Source of the DNA: Pelargonium x hortorum
Taxonomy: Eukaryota > Streptophyta > Magnoliopsida > Geraniales > Geraniaceae
Length of the DNA: 64,000 nucleotides
Assembly: GCA_036897525.1 (NCBI GenBank)
Contig: JAYMTJ010000034.1
Coordinates: 1 to 64,000 of the forward strand
Reading direction: 5' to 3'
The notes below the pieces were generated by a model. It was given only the letters and a program-made list of their open reading frames with translations. It ran no database searches and was not told where the DNA came from. Shown here one piece after another: positions 36,244 to 51,596 of this stretch. The number at the start of each line of letters is the position of its first letter. The first letter of the stretch is position 1. Both the position numbers and the translations under genes were made by a program.

Positions 36244-39200
36244 GAAACCATGAGTTCAAGTCGACAAATCATAGTATCCACAGGCAAGATCTATGTCAAT
36301 AGAGTAGTAGTCTTCCTATTTTTTCCTATATTTCATTTAAATCAGTGGAATCCTTCAGTTCAAAGTAGATTGGAGAGGTTTGTATGCCCGAAAGAAAGGG
36401 TTTTCAAGGTGCTTTTTCAATAGCTCCTATATGGAAAATAACCGAATGGAAGTAAGTTTTCCAGGTTTACTTTGTGAATTCCAGATAGAGTTTGCCTACA
36501 ACTGCCTGCTGAATTCTAAGGAAACAAAGTGTGAGAATAGATTTTAGTAACAAGTGCTTTCACTTGCTATTGACCAGCTAAGATAGTACTTCAAACGACA
36601 GCTTTGTATTCCGACTTTCCTTGAGCACCTCTCCCAATCTCTATTTAGTAAACTTCATCAAGTTTATAGCCACCACCAACTACTTTTATTGACTTGTTAC
36701 TCTGTATCATATTCCTACCATCTCTGTACTATTTGTTTAAGTAGGGGTAAAACCTATCAAGAGCTATATCGATTCCCATTTCTAGACTTCACTTACTAAA
36801 ACTTAGAAACTGAAGCTTGGTTTTAATCCTACATATGCGCTTAACAGGTTAGTTAAACTAGTAATTCTAGAAATAGAAAGGGACCAAGATTAAGTACTAA
36901 ACTCTTATAAGGACATTATTCCTCTACTAAAAGCCTTACTCTGTATCTTATAGTTCCTGGTCTTCATACCTATGCCTTGTTTCTTACTCATATTCATAAC
37001 TCTCTTCTCTACCTTCATATCGACCTATTTTCTATAGAGTTATACCTATCCAACCCTCTAATTCTTTGTAATAGCTATCTTAGAAGCTATACTTCTCAAA
37101 CTCTCCATTTAGGCAAGCTTAGAGTGCCTTTTCTCTATAGGAGAAATAATTTTCAGTCAAAGTTTTTAAAGGGATCCTAGGAAAAAAAGTAAAAGAGATA
37201 CTGTTCCAAAAGAGTTCGAAATACGGAGCTTTACCCAAGCCGCTAAATCTAGTTTCTTTTTAGGTCAATTTTACCTAAATTAGTGTTACCTTTCTTCAAG
37301 AGGGTCCATTGGGATAAGTTCCTAGAACTCTTAAGTTTTATTGGTTTAGTATGAACTTTCTTTTTTCCAAAAAATCAATCTTTATTATAAGATCCGGTAA
37401 GTAAACTAGGACTTTAAAACTGAGACAGAAGAGTTACATCTCAATACAGGTTAGAATTTACAGTACTTTTTGTGACCCTTTGACACTTCTTTTCATTATT
37501 TATCCCGGAATCTTTTAAATTAAATACAGGCTTCCTTGTTTCCTTGTAGTTGTAGCTCAGGATACCCCAAAGCTTTAGTTATAGTCTTTCTTCATCGCAG
37601 CCTTCGAGGAACCTTTTGTTAAGTTCCCGATCTGGTATAGCAGGAGTAAAGGACTTTAAGTACTAATTCTTTGCTATTGAGGAATGCTTCCAATAGGGAC
37701 GCAAGTTTGGTTTTTGAGGCAGAGCCTACAATATTGCTTCATATTTTCTATCCATTTCTTTAAGTTAGGCTTAAGTCCCAAAAACTAAGTAAGAATTATG
37801 CTTTTTGCAATGCAAATAGGAGAAGCATAAGCCAATTATACTAGAATTTCCTGAAATGAGTCATAAATGCACTTCCAAATTCAAAATAGAAAAAGTGTTA
37901 CCCAAGAAAACTCCAATATTTGACAGTCATATTTGACTTCTCCAGGTAAAAGAGTAGGGTAAATTCTAAAGAGGATAGTTATTTTACAGGGGTAGATCCT
38001 AGAGTTAGTTTAGTAGTGCGAATCCTTATAGCAGGCACTTTTAGCTCACTGCTATTCTTAAGAAGTCGGCTATCCTCTATACTGTCTTAAAATCCACAAC
38101 AAGGTGGTATACATATTCCCCTTTTATTTAATACTAGTGAAGAAAAAAGCAATTCTAGAAAAATCACTTAGGTATTGTTTGGTTTAATCTTTTTTTAGTC
38201 CTTATTTTGGGAAGTCTTTAGTTAAAAAATGTATAATATATGCTCGAGGGATGCCAAGTAAGAATTAGTCGAAAGAAAGGCTTGAACAAAGTACTTTGGA
38301 ACGGGTCCTACTTGCTTGAATTACTCTAGTATACACCAATACTGGTATAGCAAGGTTATGCTAGGGAATATTATTTGAAATCACAACCTAAAGTACAACC
38401 CCTTTTCATTTCTAAACCCTTGATAAAAGCAAATAGACAACCTCCTCACAGCACCCACCTTTTTTGACTTGCTTTCTTAATAGAACTTTCAGAATACCTT
38501 GTTTCATACCTTGATTGGGAGGGATTCCTAGCTTTTAGACTTAGCTTACATTAGTCAAGATTTCCCTATTTCCTACACAATTCTGAATTCCTATCCTGGA
38601 TTAGTGATAGAGGCAGTAAGAAATTTCCCTATATACATTTCTGGGTCTTGTTCTTAAAGCAATAGTTTACTTTCTTAGAGATTTACTTACAAGCTTACAA
38701 GTACGAACCTTAGAAGATGCAATTTAATTTAAAGGTTCTTAATCTTAATGAATAGGACAAGTACAGTTATCGTAGCCAGTATAAAAGAGGTACTGGGCAG
38801 GGATAGGTATACGTAGGTCTTAATAAGAGAGCTCTAAAGCCAGATAGAGGTATATCCTGGTAAAGTACTATACCTAGGAAGGTAGGTACAGGTAGTAGGC
38901 ATATGAAAGAAGCTATGAATGAGAGTTTTTTTTTTCAAATAAGTTTCTCCGAATGGAGTCTGTTTTCTTGATGTTGGCGTAAGTCTGTACTATCCTGTAT
39001 GCTCCTAATCATTCCAGCCCTTCGCTAAGCTACAGTAATAAACAGGTATCATCTCCCTTAGGAACAAGAGTATAGCGGCTAAAGACTATAACAAACTATA
39101 CTATGAAGAGTAGTACTGCTATCAAGAAAAAGCCTAGCTCCTAGGATTAAGATACTTATTTATACAGAGTAAGAGTATAACAGCTCCTACTTAAGAAAGA

Positions 39201-42200
39201 AGGAATGGCTCTAAAGAAAGAAAAGTGGTACAAATAAAAAAAGCAGACAATTCCTAAAAGGAAATACCTTATATTAGGTACAACACGAGTCGAACCTTAA
39301 CTTAATAAGGGATGGAACCTAAGAAGTGCTATTACTGGTTTTATTAACCCTAATATTTCTTATTTCTGAGACTGCACTTTAAGTAAGCAATTTTAGAACT
39401 AGGTTAACTATTAGCGCCTTAAAAGTAAGTAATATTTCATTTACATTAAGTCGAATTTGATTGAATGAACAGAAGTAATAGGAACCTTTATTCTACTCTT
39501 TCTTTACTGGAGAAACCAGGTACCAATACTTTATAGTTCTTCTAATTATCCCTCTTTGAAAATTGAATATAATGGAAATCGAAAAGGAAACGGGTCTGGT
39601 TTAAGCGGGGTCTAAAGTAGCAACTTATATTACTATACTAAGTAAGGAAAAGGACATAAAGAAAAATTCTCCTTATTTATGAGCTATCTCCTACTCTTGG
39701 TTATCATCTCAGATCTGGAATTCTATACACCTAGTCAAGCAAGTAAGATAAGAAACACCTTATTTATTTATGCTTGGGTGTTATTGACAACACTTCTACG
39801 TTTATGAGCTGCTGGCGTTTGTTTTCCTAACATTTTTTAGGTATTAGACTTTCCTAGTCCTAGTAGGTATTATTTTATATATAAAAAGAAAAGCGGAGTT
39901 CTTTTCATTTATGTTATGGGTTAACCCTTCTATATTAGTAATTAGTAAATCTCTTATATATAAGTTTTAACCGGCTAGACACAGGAATTGTAGAACGAAA
40001 AGACAATTTGCAGCGATAGTTTAAGAAACTAAAGTACTTTGTGACAGAGTAGATTCACGAGTAATCTTAAAAGGCAAAACTTGTAGAACCTGGATTTTGA
40101 GTTTTAGATAGTAATACCAGGGAGCTCCAGGACTTTCTTAACTTTCAAATATAAGTCGCAATAACGAAAAGCTCTAGCATAGTCAAAGTTAGTTTAACTC
40201 TAAATCTTGCGTATTGCGGAGTATTAACCCGAATTCTGAGGAGCCTCCTAATTCTAATATTCAATTTTCTTTTTAGGCCTTATATTAAGTTAAAAAAATC
40301 TACCCTTCTCAGGCTAATCCGGTTTATACTCTAGGCTTACCAGAAGAAGTACTCCTTCGTTTTTTTAACTGACTCTTTATGGACTCTCAACTCACTAATC
40401 CTCAAACTGAGCACCTAATCTAACGTAACCTTGCTTGGGAGAATCTCTTGACTGCAACCTATTTCACTTCCCAACCCATTCAATTCCAGTCCAATTTAAA
40501 TGATCTGCTCAATCTCAGCTCATGAACCAATGACAACTTGTCAATTTCTCCGTGTTCTACCCATTCCCAATAAAGCCATTCCAATTTCTAAGTTTTAACA
40601 ATAATATCTAAAGCAAGATCTAACTAGCAACTTATTCTACTCATTCTACAAACGACTCTTTCATTTTTGTGCTCTCAATTCATTCCTTATTATCTAAGTG
40701 ATTGGGAGTTTCTAATTGGGGAATTTACTTAACTTTTAAAGAGGCAAAGTCTTGAGTGTATCCTAGCAAACTGGTATAGAGAAAAGAGAAGTGGTGGAGT
40801 TTGAGAATATAACGGTCTCTTTTTCTTAGAAATTCGTGATAAAGTAAAAACGAAAAGGGATACTATCTATACATAGCATTTGCATTTCTAAGGCGCCCCT
40901 ATTCCTTCAAACAAATTCCTAAGAGTGGCTGGCTAGAAAAACACACTTTTTTTTAATGAATACGTTTTACAAAACAACCCACGCTCAGACAGAAAAGAGC
41001 ATTTCGCGAATACTTCTTGGCTAGAATTCTAGTTTCGTTTGAAATAGTAAATAGTAGGAAAACTTAGAGTCTAGTGGAAGTTTACCTTTTTTTTTGAATT
41101 ATTTCAATATGAAGTTTCTTAAAGACTTCTTTCTTTGCTTGTAAGATCCTATCTATAAGGGGGGTTCCTTTTATCTTCAATGCTTTCTACACAATAGGAC
41201 CCGACCCGGTTTCCATACCATAAAGTTTTCGCTTATATTTGTCTTTCTTGACCTAATTAAGTCTGGGTTTTCTGGACCCTTTTATCGGTAATTAAACTCA
41301 GAAAATCGTCATAATGAAACAGTTATGCTAAAGTAATCGTCTTGCTGATTCAAGGATAAAGTTCTTTCTTTTTGCTTGTATTGTAATTCCGCGGTATCTA
41401 TACCAAAAGTATAATTGAAAAGAGGCTCTGCTAGTAACTCTAATAAGTTTTTAATCGTAGGCTATCTACAACTTTTTTATGTCAAGGAATTCTGACCACA
41501 GTAACACTAAAAACTCTTTAACCAAAGATCAATATCTTTTCGAGGCTGTCTACGACTCTAGTCTCATTTTAGTTTATAAAAATAGGATATACGTGCAGTT
41601 ATTGTAGGATTTACCTTAGCATTTTGACTCAGGAATAGGATTAAACCACTAAAATAAAAAAATTTGAGGTCTACCAAGCTTTGCTTTTGAGCAGGACTGT
41701 TTTTTAATCACCAATCACCTCTTAAAGGTTGGGCTTGACTTCTTTTACTATATTGAAAGTTTTAAATAAAAGAGATTTATCCGGGAGTGAAAGAAAATAA
41801 GTTCGACTTATATTTTACTAAAGGAGCACACCTACTTACATACTTCTAAGTCTTTTTAGCTGCAATTCTTTGCCGGCGTACACAGAAGAATACAAAATAC
41901 CATTTAGAGAGTAAGTTGGAAGTTCCTAATCTCAAAGGCAAATCCTAGATCTTAAGGGAATAGGAATATCAGGTCTAAGGAGAGTCTCTGTGTACTTTAT
42001 CCTAGGTCAACATCTCAACAAAGGAAAGAAATCTGTTCCTTGACCAAGAACAACTGTCAAAGCAAAGCCAAGAGCTACCAATGAGAACTCCTTTCTAAAT
42101 AGTTACAGTTATTTTTAGGAACTTCTAAGATTAAGAATTATGAGCCTAAGTTAGTTCCTATAGTTACATCCTAAACTCTCTATATCTAGTCTAGAGAATA

Positions 42201-45200
42201 CTTGGACATTAGCAACTGCTTCGACAAGAGCTAGAATTCTAAAACTCCTTTACCGTACAGGTTCCCATTAACAACTGAACAAAAGAACTAATCTGTCATG
42301 ATTAAGGTTCTCAAGTATCTATCATAAACTGAAGTAAGTAACTCCTTTAGATCATCGCTTTTCCATTAAGACTCGGATTTCTCATTAGTTGAAACTTTCC
42401 TTATTTTCTTACTCCTCAGAGTATACTTCTCCTAGCTATCCGAGTCTTAGATAATATCTTCTGCAGTATCAAGGAAGTTTAGGCTTTCTTTACTGCCAAC
42501 TATTTTAGTTTTAGGTTTAAGGCCCGCTTAAGATCAACTGTTTCTAATAATTCTTTCACTTGTTTCAAATTCCAATAACTTAGCTTCTCCAAAAAGAAAG
42601 ATTAGGCTTAGGGTAGGGAGACGTGCACCTGACTTAGTTTAGAGCATCCCGATCAGTAAAACCTGTAATTATGGTTTCCCTAATAAGTAACTAAAGAGGT
42701 GTCCAACGGACTCTAACGCAACAACTGAAACTTGAATTCTTCTTTCCTAGGTTAAGATAATTTGAATGCTAGGAACTCAGGAATTTGGGTTCCGTACCAG
42801 ACCGAATGTTGCTTCTTAAGAGCTCTATAGCTTGTAGGACTTAGAGGAGATCTTCTTTGCTGCTATAATCTTACTGGGGATTCCTCTTGTTCTAATGGAA
42901 CTCTTGTAATATTCTATCTATATAGTAAAGTCTTTATTTAGTATAGACCATCTTACACTAGAACCCGCAACAACTCTCGACCAGATTGAGTATACCAAGC
43001 TATAGAATTTATACATAAGACTAGAATACTTCTACATACAATGAGTTGTGCATTAACAAATTCCTTTCTTTAGCCCTTGTTTAGACTATACCCTTAAATT
43101 CCTAAAAGGCAATTTCAAGCCTCCTTCTCCTGTTGCTTATTATTCAGTAACCTCTTCTTAAGACCTACACCTTACCCGGAAGCTAGACCTAACAGGATGC
43201 CCGGCTTTACTGCCTTACCTGGCTAATGTCCTTGAGAGCAAAAGAATTGTTCTAATTGAAACAAGGAAATTATGCCTGCTAAGAAGTAGTAAAACTAAAG
43301 TATTGGACTTCGTACCTTTCAAAAAATCCTTAAACCCTAAATCCACTTGCCAGAGAAAGCTCTCTATTCTGAACCTATACTTAGGAGAGTGTATTGACGA
43401 TAAATGTAGCTAATTGAAGTAGGAGAACTGAATACAGAGAATCTTTGTTGGATGGGATAGAAGAGAATCAAAGTTGTGGAGCTCATCTATACTCCCAGGG
43501 CTAGCTTTAGCTTGAATGCAAGTCAATTAAGAAATAGATTCTATTCTTGTTTGTCCTTCGAACTCAATCTAACTGATGGTACTATACTTCTTAGCTCCTT
43601 GAGAACCCTTAAAAAAAATCCTTAAACCACTAAGATCTTAGGAACTCCCCATACCTTAGGGTTTCTTATAATAACCAGTACCACATAGCCTCCCAGTTTT
43701 CTTACCTCGACTGGTGGCAATCTAAACAAACAATAAAGACTAAACCCGTGGGCAAATCCCTTTTCAGGTCCTTGCCAAGGAAGCTGCCTACTAAAAGATA
43801 ATGGACGCACTGCTTCTTCATTGTTCATACTTAAAAGTTCTTGCTTTGTCTTAGAAATATAAGAACTGGACAAAGGGTTTCGAAAGAAGCTCTACTAAAT
43901 AAAAGTATCCTGCTTGAATATAGTTAAGAACAATTCCGTGCACAATGTCACTCCTATTCCTGGTCCGTTTTTACTTGTATTAAATTAAGGGGTTGTCTCT
44001 ATTCGGAATATATCTTAAATTTACAGTGCTCCGTGTGCTTAAAAGGGGCGCTTCTAGGCAACTCTTTAGTAGTATAAGCTTCTTGCTGAAGTTCACATAA
44101 AAGATTTTTAAAGGATATCCAAGTCTCTCTTTAGGAAGTGCTGCATTTAATGAAGTTCCAACATAACAGAATTTCATTTAGGCAAGCAACCCTGCATTAC
44201 TCTGTGTTTTTAATCTGGGTTTGTATTAGTTCATTTTCCAGAATCACTTAATAAAGTACAAAACTTAAGAAGGCTTTGGCCTGAGATTTCCGTGCCTAAA
44301 AAAACCCCAAAAATTTCTAAGGAAAATTGGTAAAAAGGAGCTTGATGAAAGCTTTTTGCTCTAAGTTTATAAATTTTTAATAGATTCAAAGTAGATTTTA
44401 CCTGGTTAATAAGTAGTTAAAGAGCAAGGCTCCCCGTTTTTCTTTAGCAGGGAAATTTTATTCCTTGTTTTTTGCGGTCCTGAAATACGGATTCATATAA
44501 AGCAATCCTCTTTTCTACTCATGTAATGGTATCCCTCCGTATAAGGTAGGAAACTCTGTTTCTTTTATTTCTTTGTGAGCAAACCTAATTTGTTAGCTTC
44601 ATATCTGACTTTTAGATTAGAATCTTTTAGCTGAAAGATAAAATTATGACAATAAGAAAGCCTTGAGTATTCCGTTAAGTTACTTTTCCCGGTTTTATTA
44701 TGGCACAGACGTAAACCAATAAAGTGAAGTTCTGGTTTTTTAAGTCACCGACGAGGCGAGGCGAAGAAAACTTCATTTTGTATTATTGCTAAAAAGAGTC
44801 AGTCAGTACTAAGAGTGTAAACTCAAACTTTGGCACATAGGGTCTGCCCAAACCGGGGTACACTAAAATGCGATGAATAAATATTTCTATTTCTTTCTTT
44901 GTAAACAAGTACTTTATTATGCCTTTCTAAGTCAAGTCATTTCGGTCCTAATCTTTCTAGAAGGCTTAGCTTTATATACTCGATTTTTCATAATCATTAT
45001 TTAGCTCGTTCCGGGATTTGCAATTCATTTTATATACTGAGATTGAGGAATTTCTTTATCCACTATCCACTCCAAAAGTTTTCCAGTAAGTAAGAAATTA
45101 AGAATATAAGAGTAAATAAGGTAAATATAGAGGGACTTCTTGCTCGTATTCCCGCTTGGGTAAAGGTAGTATTTAGTAAAAGTTGTTAGACGAAGGCTTA

Positions 45201-48200
45201 GATATATCAAAATCGATTATTAAAGATTCTTTAATTTAGTAATTATGGATTGATTTTATCCGGGTTGTAAAAGGTTTTGGCATTAGTATATAAGTATAAT
45301 CAGGTATTTAAGCATATTAGGAAAGGGTATTCTTTAGTTTTCCCTATAATTGAGAGAGAAAGCGTATATTCTTATAATAGTACCAAGCTATTAACCCAAG
45401 GTGTCTCTCTAACTTTCCTTTCAACTTTTAGAAGTCCCTGCACTCAGAGTTTTTTATGGTATATCTCTTCTTCAAGGATAAGGATATATTTCGTGTAAAA
45501 GAAAAAAAAAAAAGGTAACCAGTCGCAATGGTTAAGTTAAGGGAGCCTTAATAACGCATGAAAAGTACAATAGGGTTAACGATGGGGCAGCTGCTTCAAA
45601 TAAAAATGGAAAAAAACTGGCTAGGACTGGATGTCAATATATTGTGACTTAAATGAAACGAGATTAGAAGTGAAATTCTACACTTTACTTTTGAAAGATT
45701 TTAGAAGGCCCATAACGCGGCTCCGTTAGAGGTTTAGTAAAGTTCTGAAATAAAAACTTTTACTCTTTGAAATTTAATCAAGGAAATACCCGATCAAAAA
45801 AGTCTTTATTTACCGCAGAATTAAGAGAATGCCAGATAAAAGAAATCCCACCTCTTTGTTACACTTCTCTTAATAAGATAAGGAAACCAAAATTTCTGTA
45901 GTAAACTTACAAACCGCTCTCGACATAAGGAAAGTGCAATCTAATTTAGTAGGGATTTTTTTATGTACTGAAGTTTATCTTGCAAAAAAACATATAGGTT
46001 TTCTTAGAGATGGTAATTACTTAGATATAAGTTTGTACAAAGGTCCTTACCTATAGCGGTAGGTTATTCGTTTGTTCGTCAGCTTTTTCTAGGAGGTAAG
46101 AGAAGATTAAGAAAAAAGAACTAGGTTAACATTCGATACACTCCTTTCCGATGCTGCGCAAATTAAAACGCGGATCCAACCAATTAGAAGGCAGACATAG
46201 GTTCAATAACAGTTTGTCCTAGATAATTAGTCTATTTTCTATCCGAAATCTTTCTTTTCTGTATGAAAAGCACTGACTTCTCCTTGAGTTTCTTTCGCTT
46301 ACCTAAGGAATCCTCTTAGTAGAACTTAGAGAATCTTGCTGTTGAAACGGAAAGTTTCCTATATTTATAGCTTATCGGAGGTCCCCGGAAGTTCGTAATT
46401 TAGTAGGGGAGGGTCAACCCTCGTTTTTTCAACAAAGAAAAATAGCACAAAGATTCATCCTTAATAGCGGCTACCCCTTTCCCCATAGGAAGAGGGAAGA
46501 GACCCTAATTTTTAGTATCACTAACTCATAGCAAACAAACTGTAAATGCTAAAACTTGAGTCAAATATTATTACGTACGTCTAGAATAGCTTTTATCACC
46601 TCACAAGTACATCCTTTTGTTTATACCGAGTCTTTTAAGTAACAGGTATCTCTCACTAGAAAAGGAACCGGGGATTAAGTTTTTTTAATGATACATATGT
46701 TTCTTAACTTGATTTCTTGATAAACTATAAAGTGTAAACACTAGGCTCAGCCCTTTCCAAAGCTTAATTTAGAATTTAATTGGGTATAAGATACACGCTC
46801 AAGCGCTCCTTTACAAGGATGTTATTTATATTTTAATATTGGCAAAACCAAAGCAAAGTACAAAATGAATGAAATCTACCCCTCTTACAAATGAGTCCCT
46901 TATGATTTTTGAGCGTACTACAGCTGTCTCTCTTATGTCTTACTCTATACTTATAAATGCTTTTTTAGAACAGATTTCTACAACCTTTCTTTTAGGGGTA
47001 CTCATTTCTGGCGAAAAAGGGCCTCACTTTCCTGAATATATGCTCCTAGAAGCTCTAAAAATTGCACAATTTGAATTTGTTAGTATTTCTTTCTATACCA
47101 ACTTTAAGTTCTATTTCAGATTAGGATCGAGGAATCCATAACGCTACCATAAACAAGCAAAAAGTTAGAGCTTAGAGCTCGCTTAATAAAGAATAAAGGG
47201 AAGCCCCAGTTTCCTTTTATACGATATAAAGGCTAGAGACACGCTAAGGAAGGGCTTAAAATGGGACATGACAAAGTAAAGTTACTACATTAGGTATTTC
47301 TTTTCACGTATATAGCTTGTGGATGCATTCGTTTTTTCATGTATTGCTTTTCTCATCGCTTTGCCGGGATAGGCTGAGTAAGCGGGAAATACTGCATCTC
47401 CTTAGATACAACTACAGTTACGGCCCGAAGATCCCCGAAACTTATGTATTTAACTTAGTTACAAAAAGGGTCTACTTGACAAGGCCGATAGCATAGCAAC
47501 ACAAAAATGAATGGCTTATCCTTGGTTGGAGTCCCCTTACAACCGATTTCCTTGACTTTCACATTAGCTTTCAAATAGCCGAGCAAAAAGCATAAATAAG
47601 ATATCTGTTTGTTTAAGGCCTGGCTTTTTTCCTACAAAGAGTATTTAATAATGGTAGAGAGAAAGTACTTTTATCCATTACATCTATTCTATAAATTGGG
47701 TTTCAGAGTAGCCTCCTGGAGGAGCTATGGTATAATTCTAATAAAGTTCAAGCAAAGGCTTTCTATTAAATAAAATGTCCTGTTACCCATAAATGCTTGC
47801 AGTGAATTAATCAATAAGACACCGCCTTAAGGGTTCCTTCAACAAGGTTTAATTTAAAGTTTGTCATCAAAAGTAAAGTCATAGTAAAGTAGTGCATCTT
47901 TACAGGACTTAAAGCTCGAGTTAGTTACTTTACTAGTGAATGCAAAACCTTAATATGTGAATATTAAATCCAAAGGAACTCTTCCACACCACACAATATT
48001 AGGAGGTGCAAAATACATGCAGTTTTTATTGTTCGAATTACTCAAACAAATGGGTACCTCTATAGAATATAGAAGCATTTCCGTGTATCCTTTTTCTAAG
48101 AGATTTTTTAAGTTAAAGGAATCTCCATCTTTGTTTTCTGTTTTAATATGCATAAGGTAATTTTTCATTAATAATTTTATTCTAGTTCTAGTAGCTCGGC

Positions 48201-50914
48201 ACAAAATTAGGCACTTAGGTACGATATTATTACTTAAACCCAATATTGACAAATTTTTATGAACCCTGGGTTCCCTTAAGGAGCACCCAGCGATTTATTT
48301 ATTATACTGCAATACAGCCTAAAAGTTCTGCAAGACCCCAATTAAACTTAAACTGGATTTTTTCCTGCAATCCTTATACATATATATAATAAAGTCTTTT
48401 CAGAGAGCAAAGCAGGGTCCCTTTATTAATATGAAATATATAAGAATTCTTATAAACAGGAGTTTCAGCTTCCGTAAGCCCATAATGCTTTACCAACTAC
48501 AAGGGTTATTACCTAATCGGTATACTAACTAATTCTAATACAAACTTAAAAAAGAAGGGTAAATATATCTAATAGGGAATCCTTTTTTTAAGAACCTGCA
48601 TGGAAAAAAAAACTTGTAGCAGTAATAAATCAAGGGTACTCTATCTAAACTGTAGCAAGTACTCCGCCATAAAAGTTTCTAAGTTTTAGGTTACTCCTAT
48701 AGTCTCATAAGCCAATTCAAAAAATAGATTGACTAACGGAAGAGTTTTAGTGTATAACAACCTTCTGTATCTCAGAAAAAGACGTTAGAATCCAGAAGCA
48801 AAGGACGATCGATTACTCTCGGAGCTAGAGTTTACTTTATTAAGTTATATAGGGTCGGCTGGGAATAAATTTAATAGTAAAACTTTGGTTGCTTTTTCAG
48901 AGACACTTGACCCTTTATTTACGCCGACGGAAAACCCCTTACCGGATAAGGAGGACTCGTAAAGGGGCGATTTAGGACTCCCTTGAAGACTAAAAAGCTA
49001 ACTGACGTCCGGGATTTGAGGGCTTCTGGAATTGGATAAAATGAAGAGACTTTTGATATAACGATATAAAGGAACAAACGAGTCAAAAAGGTAGGTGATC
49101 TAGAAATTATCTCAAAAACCTCATGTCCCCGTGTAAGCAATTTATAGGGTTAACTACTCCCTACTCCAAGTATGCGGTGTTATACTCTTCCTCTTCCTAA
49201 TATCTATAGTTCTGATACAGAGAAATTAAGAGGAACGAGAACCTATAGGGAACCCCCCTGTCAGGTGTAAAGTGTTCTTCATCCTTAGAAAGCCTATAAA
49301 CTTTAAAATTAGGATTTCTGCCTCTCGTAGGGGTTCTAAACCAGTATTTAAAGGCTGGAAACTCCAGTAAAAGGGTGCTCTTATGTCCCTTTGTTTTTCA
49401 AGCGGTTCGTTCAATTCTTGATAATAAGGACATTTGGGAGTGTAAAGAGCCGAAGTAATGTAATGGGTTTCCCGCCAAGACCCCTGAATGCTCCTTCAAT
49501 TGTACTTTGATTTGTCCGATGTAAACTGAAAGGTAGTAAGCTAGTTAACTGCCGCCCAATGGGGTCTTTTTTTTCACCCTTAGCTTGAGAAATGCAAAAG
49601 TTTAGATATAGAGTTTCCTTGTGGATTTATAGTTACATAGTTACTCTTAAAAGGAAAATGACGTATGCCTGACCAAAGAAGCTCGCCCTTAGTATTGGAA
49701 CTAAAAGAGTATTGGTATATTCTTTAGATGTATTTTTACCTATTTTTATTCCATATTAAGTAATTTGAAAGCAAAACTTAAGGACCCGCTCGACTCTCCC
49801 CCACTTAAAAGACAGGGTTTTGAGCTCTGAAGTGACTCTATTTAAAAGAACTCATTTCTATTATTATAATTATTGATTATCCTGCGTTTCCTAATCTGTA
49901 GTAAGGGAATAATAGTGATGCTAACCTCAAGATACTAAGGGGGACAAAAAAAAGAATGAAATTTATGCTATACTAGTATGGATTTGCCAAGCGGCACAAT
50001 TTCAAAGATAGTTAAGATACTGAATTTAGCAGGAGTCGGATACAAGATCTCCGTCTTATAGAGTTATGCTTCAAGATAAGAATTTGACCCCCATTAGATA
50101 CGAGATTTCACAAGGCACTCCTTTAAATTCTCCGTTTTTTCGAGAGTTTCAGAGAGGCTAACTTATTGGGGACTAAAAGCCGGGAGAGCTTTGTCATTAT
50201 GGTAAAGAAACATCTCTGTTTTGGGGATTTTGAAACTTTTCTGATTCTGATAAAGATTTGTACTATTGTCACAAGTTTCCGTTTTCCAGGCGCTTATATT
50301 ATATTCTGGTCGAGTTTGCGATTCAAATAGTACAAATATCTGAGCCCAGTCAATTTCAAATACCCTGCCCTTTTTGCTGAACTTAGTAGCTTAAAAAGTG
50401 ACTACATAGAATCTAATATTAATATGTTCCACTAATACTAATCTTTGAATCTTCCCTTTAAGTTTAGCAACTCTGTATACTATAAACAAACAAAGCTTGA
50501 CTTTCAGGATATGGGAAATCCCAATCTTTCTAAAAGCGATAAATGACGTATCCTTTACACTACTCTAACTTCATATTATTGTCAGGGCACAATACAGGAA
50601 AAAAACTAAGAAGTGCTTGATAAACAAAGTTTTTCTTCTAAAGGAAAGGCAAAAACTGCATTATGTCGGTTTAAAATGACTCTAGTTAGTAATACTTGCA
50701 TATTATGATAGTTTCAAATCTTTCGAGTAACCGTACTTTCAGTAAAGTAAGGAAGGCTTTTCAAAGCAAATCTATTTAGTAATTAGACACACCCATGCCA
50801 TACCTCATATATGAACGCCTATGTAATGCAACTTCTTTTTTATTTATACACTAAGAGCTCGTAGCTTAAGGGGCCTCCTTTAGGAATTTCGTGTAACATA
50901 TAGATAAAGGTAAA

Positions 50915-50930
50915 ATCTAGATCTAGATCT
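50915..50930 (+). repeat. ATCTAG tandem array, 2.7 units
   Basis: ATCTAGATCTAGATCT is a perfect hexamer array. It contains the 12-bp palindrome AGATCTAGATCT, so it can also fold back on itself. Confidence 0.8.
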
Positions 50931-51580
50931 GTTAGGTCCTTTTCCTCTGTGCTGTAGTACGTCTTATCTATTTAGATTTAGGGCAACCCCTTTGTTTCGG
51001 AATCTTGCCTTAACTGGGTACTTCATTGGTGAATAAGTAGTAATCAATTCTTTTCGTTTTAGCTAATTAAAAGTTTGGTACCACCCTGCCACTTACTTAC
51101 CCTGAAGGAAGTTAGTGCAAGTTGAAGTTTCCTCGAGATCTAATTCATTTTAGGGACCTTCGGTCTGTCTAATTTGAAAACGGAAAGACTTTGTTTCATA
51201 AATAGACTACATAAAGTCAAAATTGAAGTGGTTTACACTCATCCAAGACTCTGGAATAGCCCTACCAAGAAAAAACTTAGTCTATAACTAACTTGCTCCT
51301 ATAAAAGTTAGATGCGCTTAAAGCAAAAAAATCCCCAAAAATACAAAATAGATTCGCAAGAAATGCCCTTTTAATTAATAAAGAAGCTTCTAGAGCTCTA
51401 AAGGGACCCCTCTACTCTAGTCAAAACTTCCGCAAAGTTACATACTTATCTTCAAAGTCGTCCTCTTTCGATATTTGATATAGGAGACCCACGCTTAATA
51501 AGATTAGGGAGGTTTCTTATCTTCGGAGGCATAGGGAATTCCTTGCTTTACTTTGAATTCTTTTATTCCTTAAAATCTTT

Positions 51581-51596
51581 CACCAGAGAGTAACAC
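51581..51596 (+). repeat. AGAGAGTAACAC family, left-extended copy
   Basis: CACCAGAGAGTAACAC is identical over 16 bases to the minus strand of 20447-20462. After the core it continues AGGAATAC, unlike the CTTAA of the other copies, so the shared segment ends at the core on this side. Confidence 0.65.

Larger units (their letters stand above)
30651..47900. other. AT-rich non-coding stretch
   Basis: No supportable gene, apart from the tRNA-like fossil at 33325. The open frames in this stretch (for example 35891-36133 and 46869-47141) are isolated, short and unrecognised. Homopolymers are T10 at 38926-38935 and A13 at 45502-45514. A GAGGC doublet sits at about 44752. I see no larger organisation. 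Confidence 0.5.

Noticed and set aside
45502-45514. Poly-A tract as a retroposition tail
   Set aside because: No target-site duplication or upstream element body is visible. A homopolymer of 13 is unremarkable in AT-rich sequence.
46869-47141. 90-codon plus-strand frame with hydrophobic segments
   Set aside because: Phe/Leu/Ile-rich translation is the default for AT-rich DNA. No membrane protein family is recognisable and there is no context.
47950-48252. Minus-strand open frame of 100 codons, the longest in the window
   Set aside because: Its length is about what chance gives in 128,000 codons of AT-rich six-frame sequence, it has no recognisable motif or domain, an overlapping frame on the other strand is open too, and no neighbouring gene or start signal supports it.
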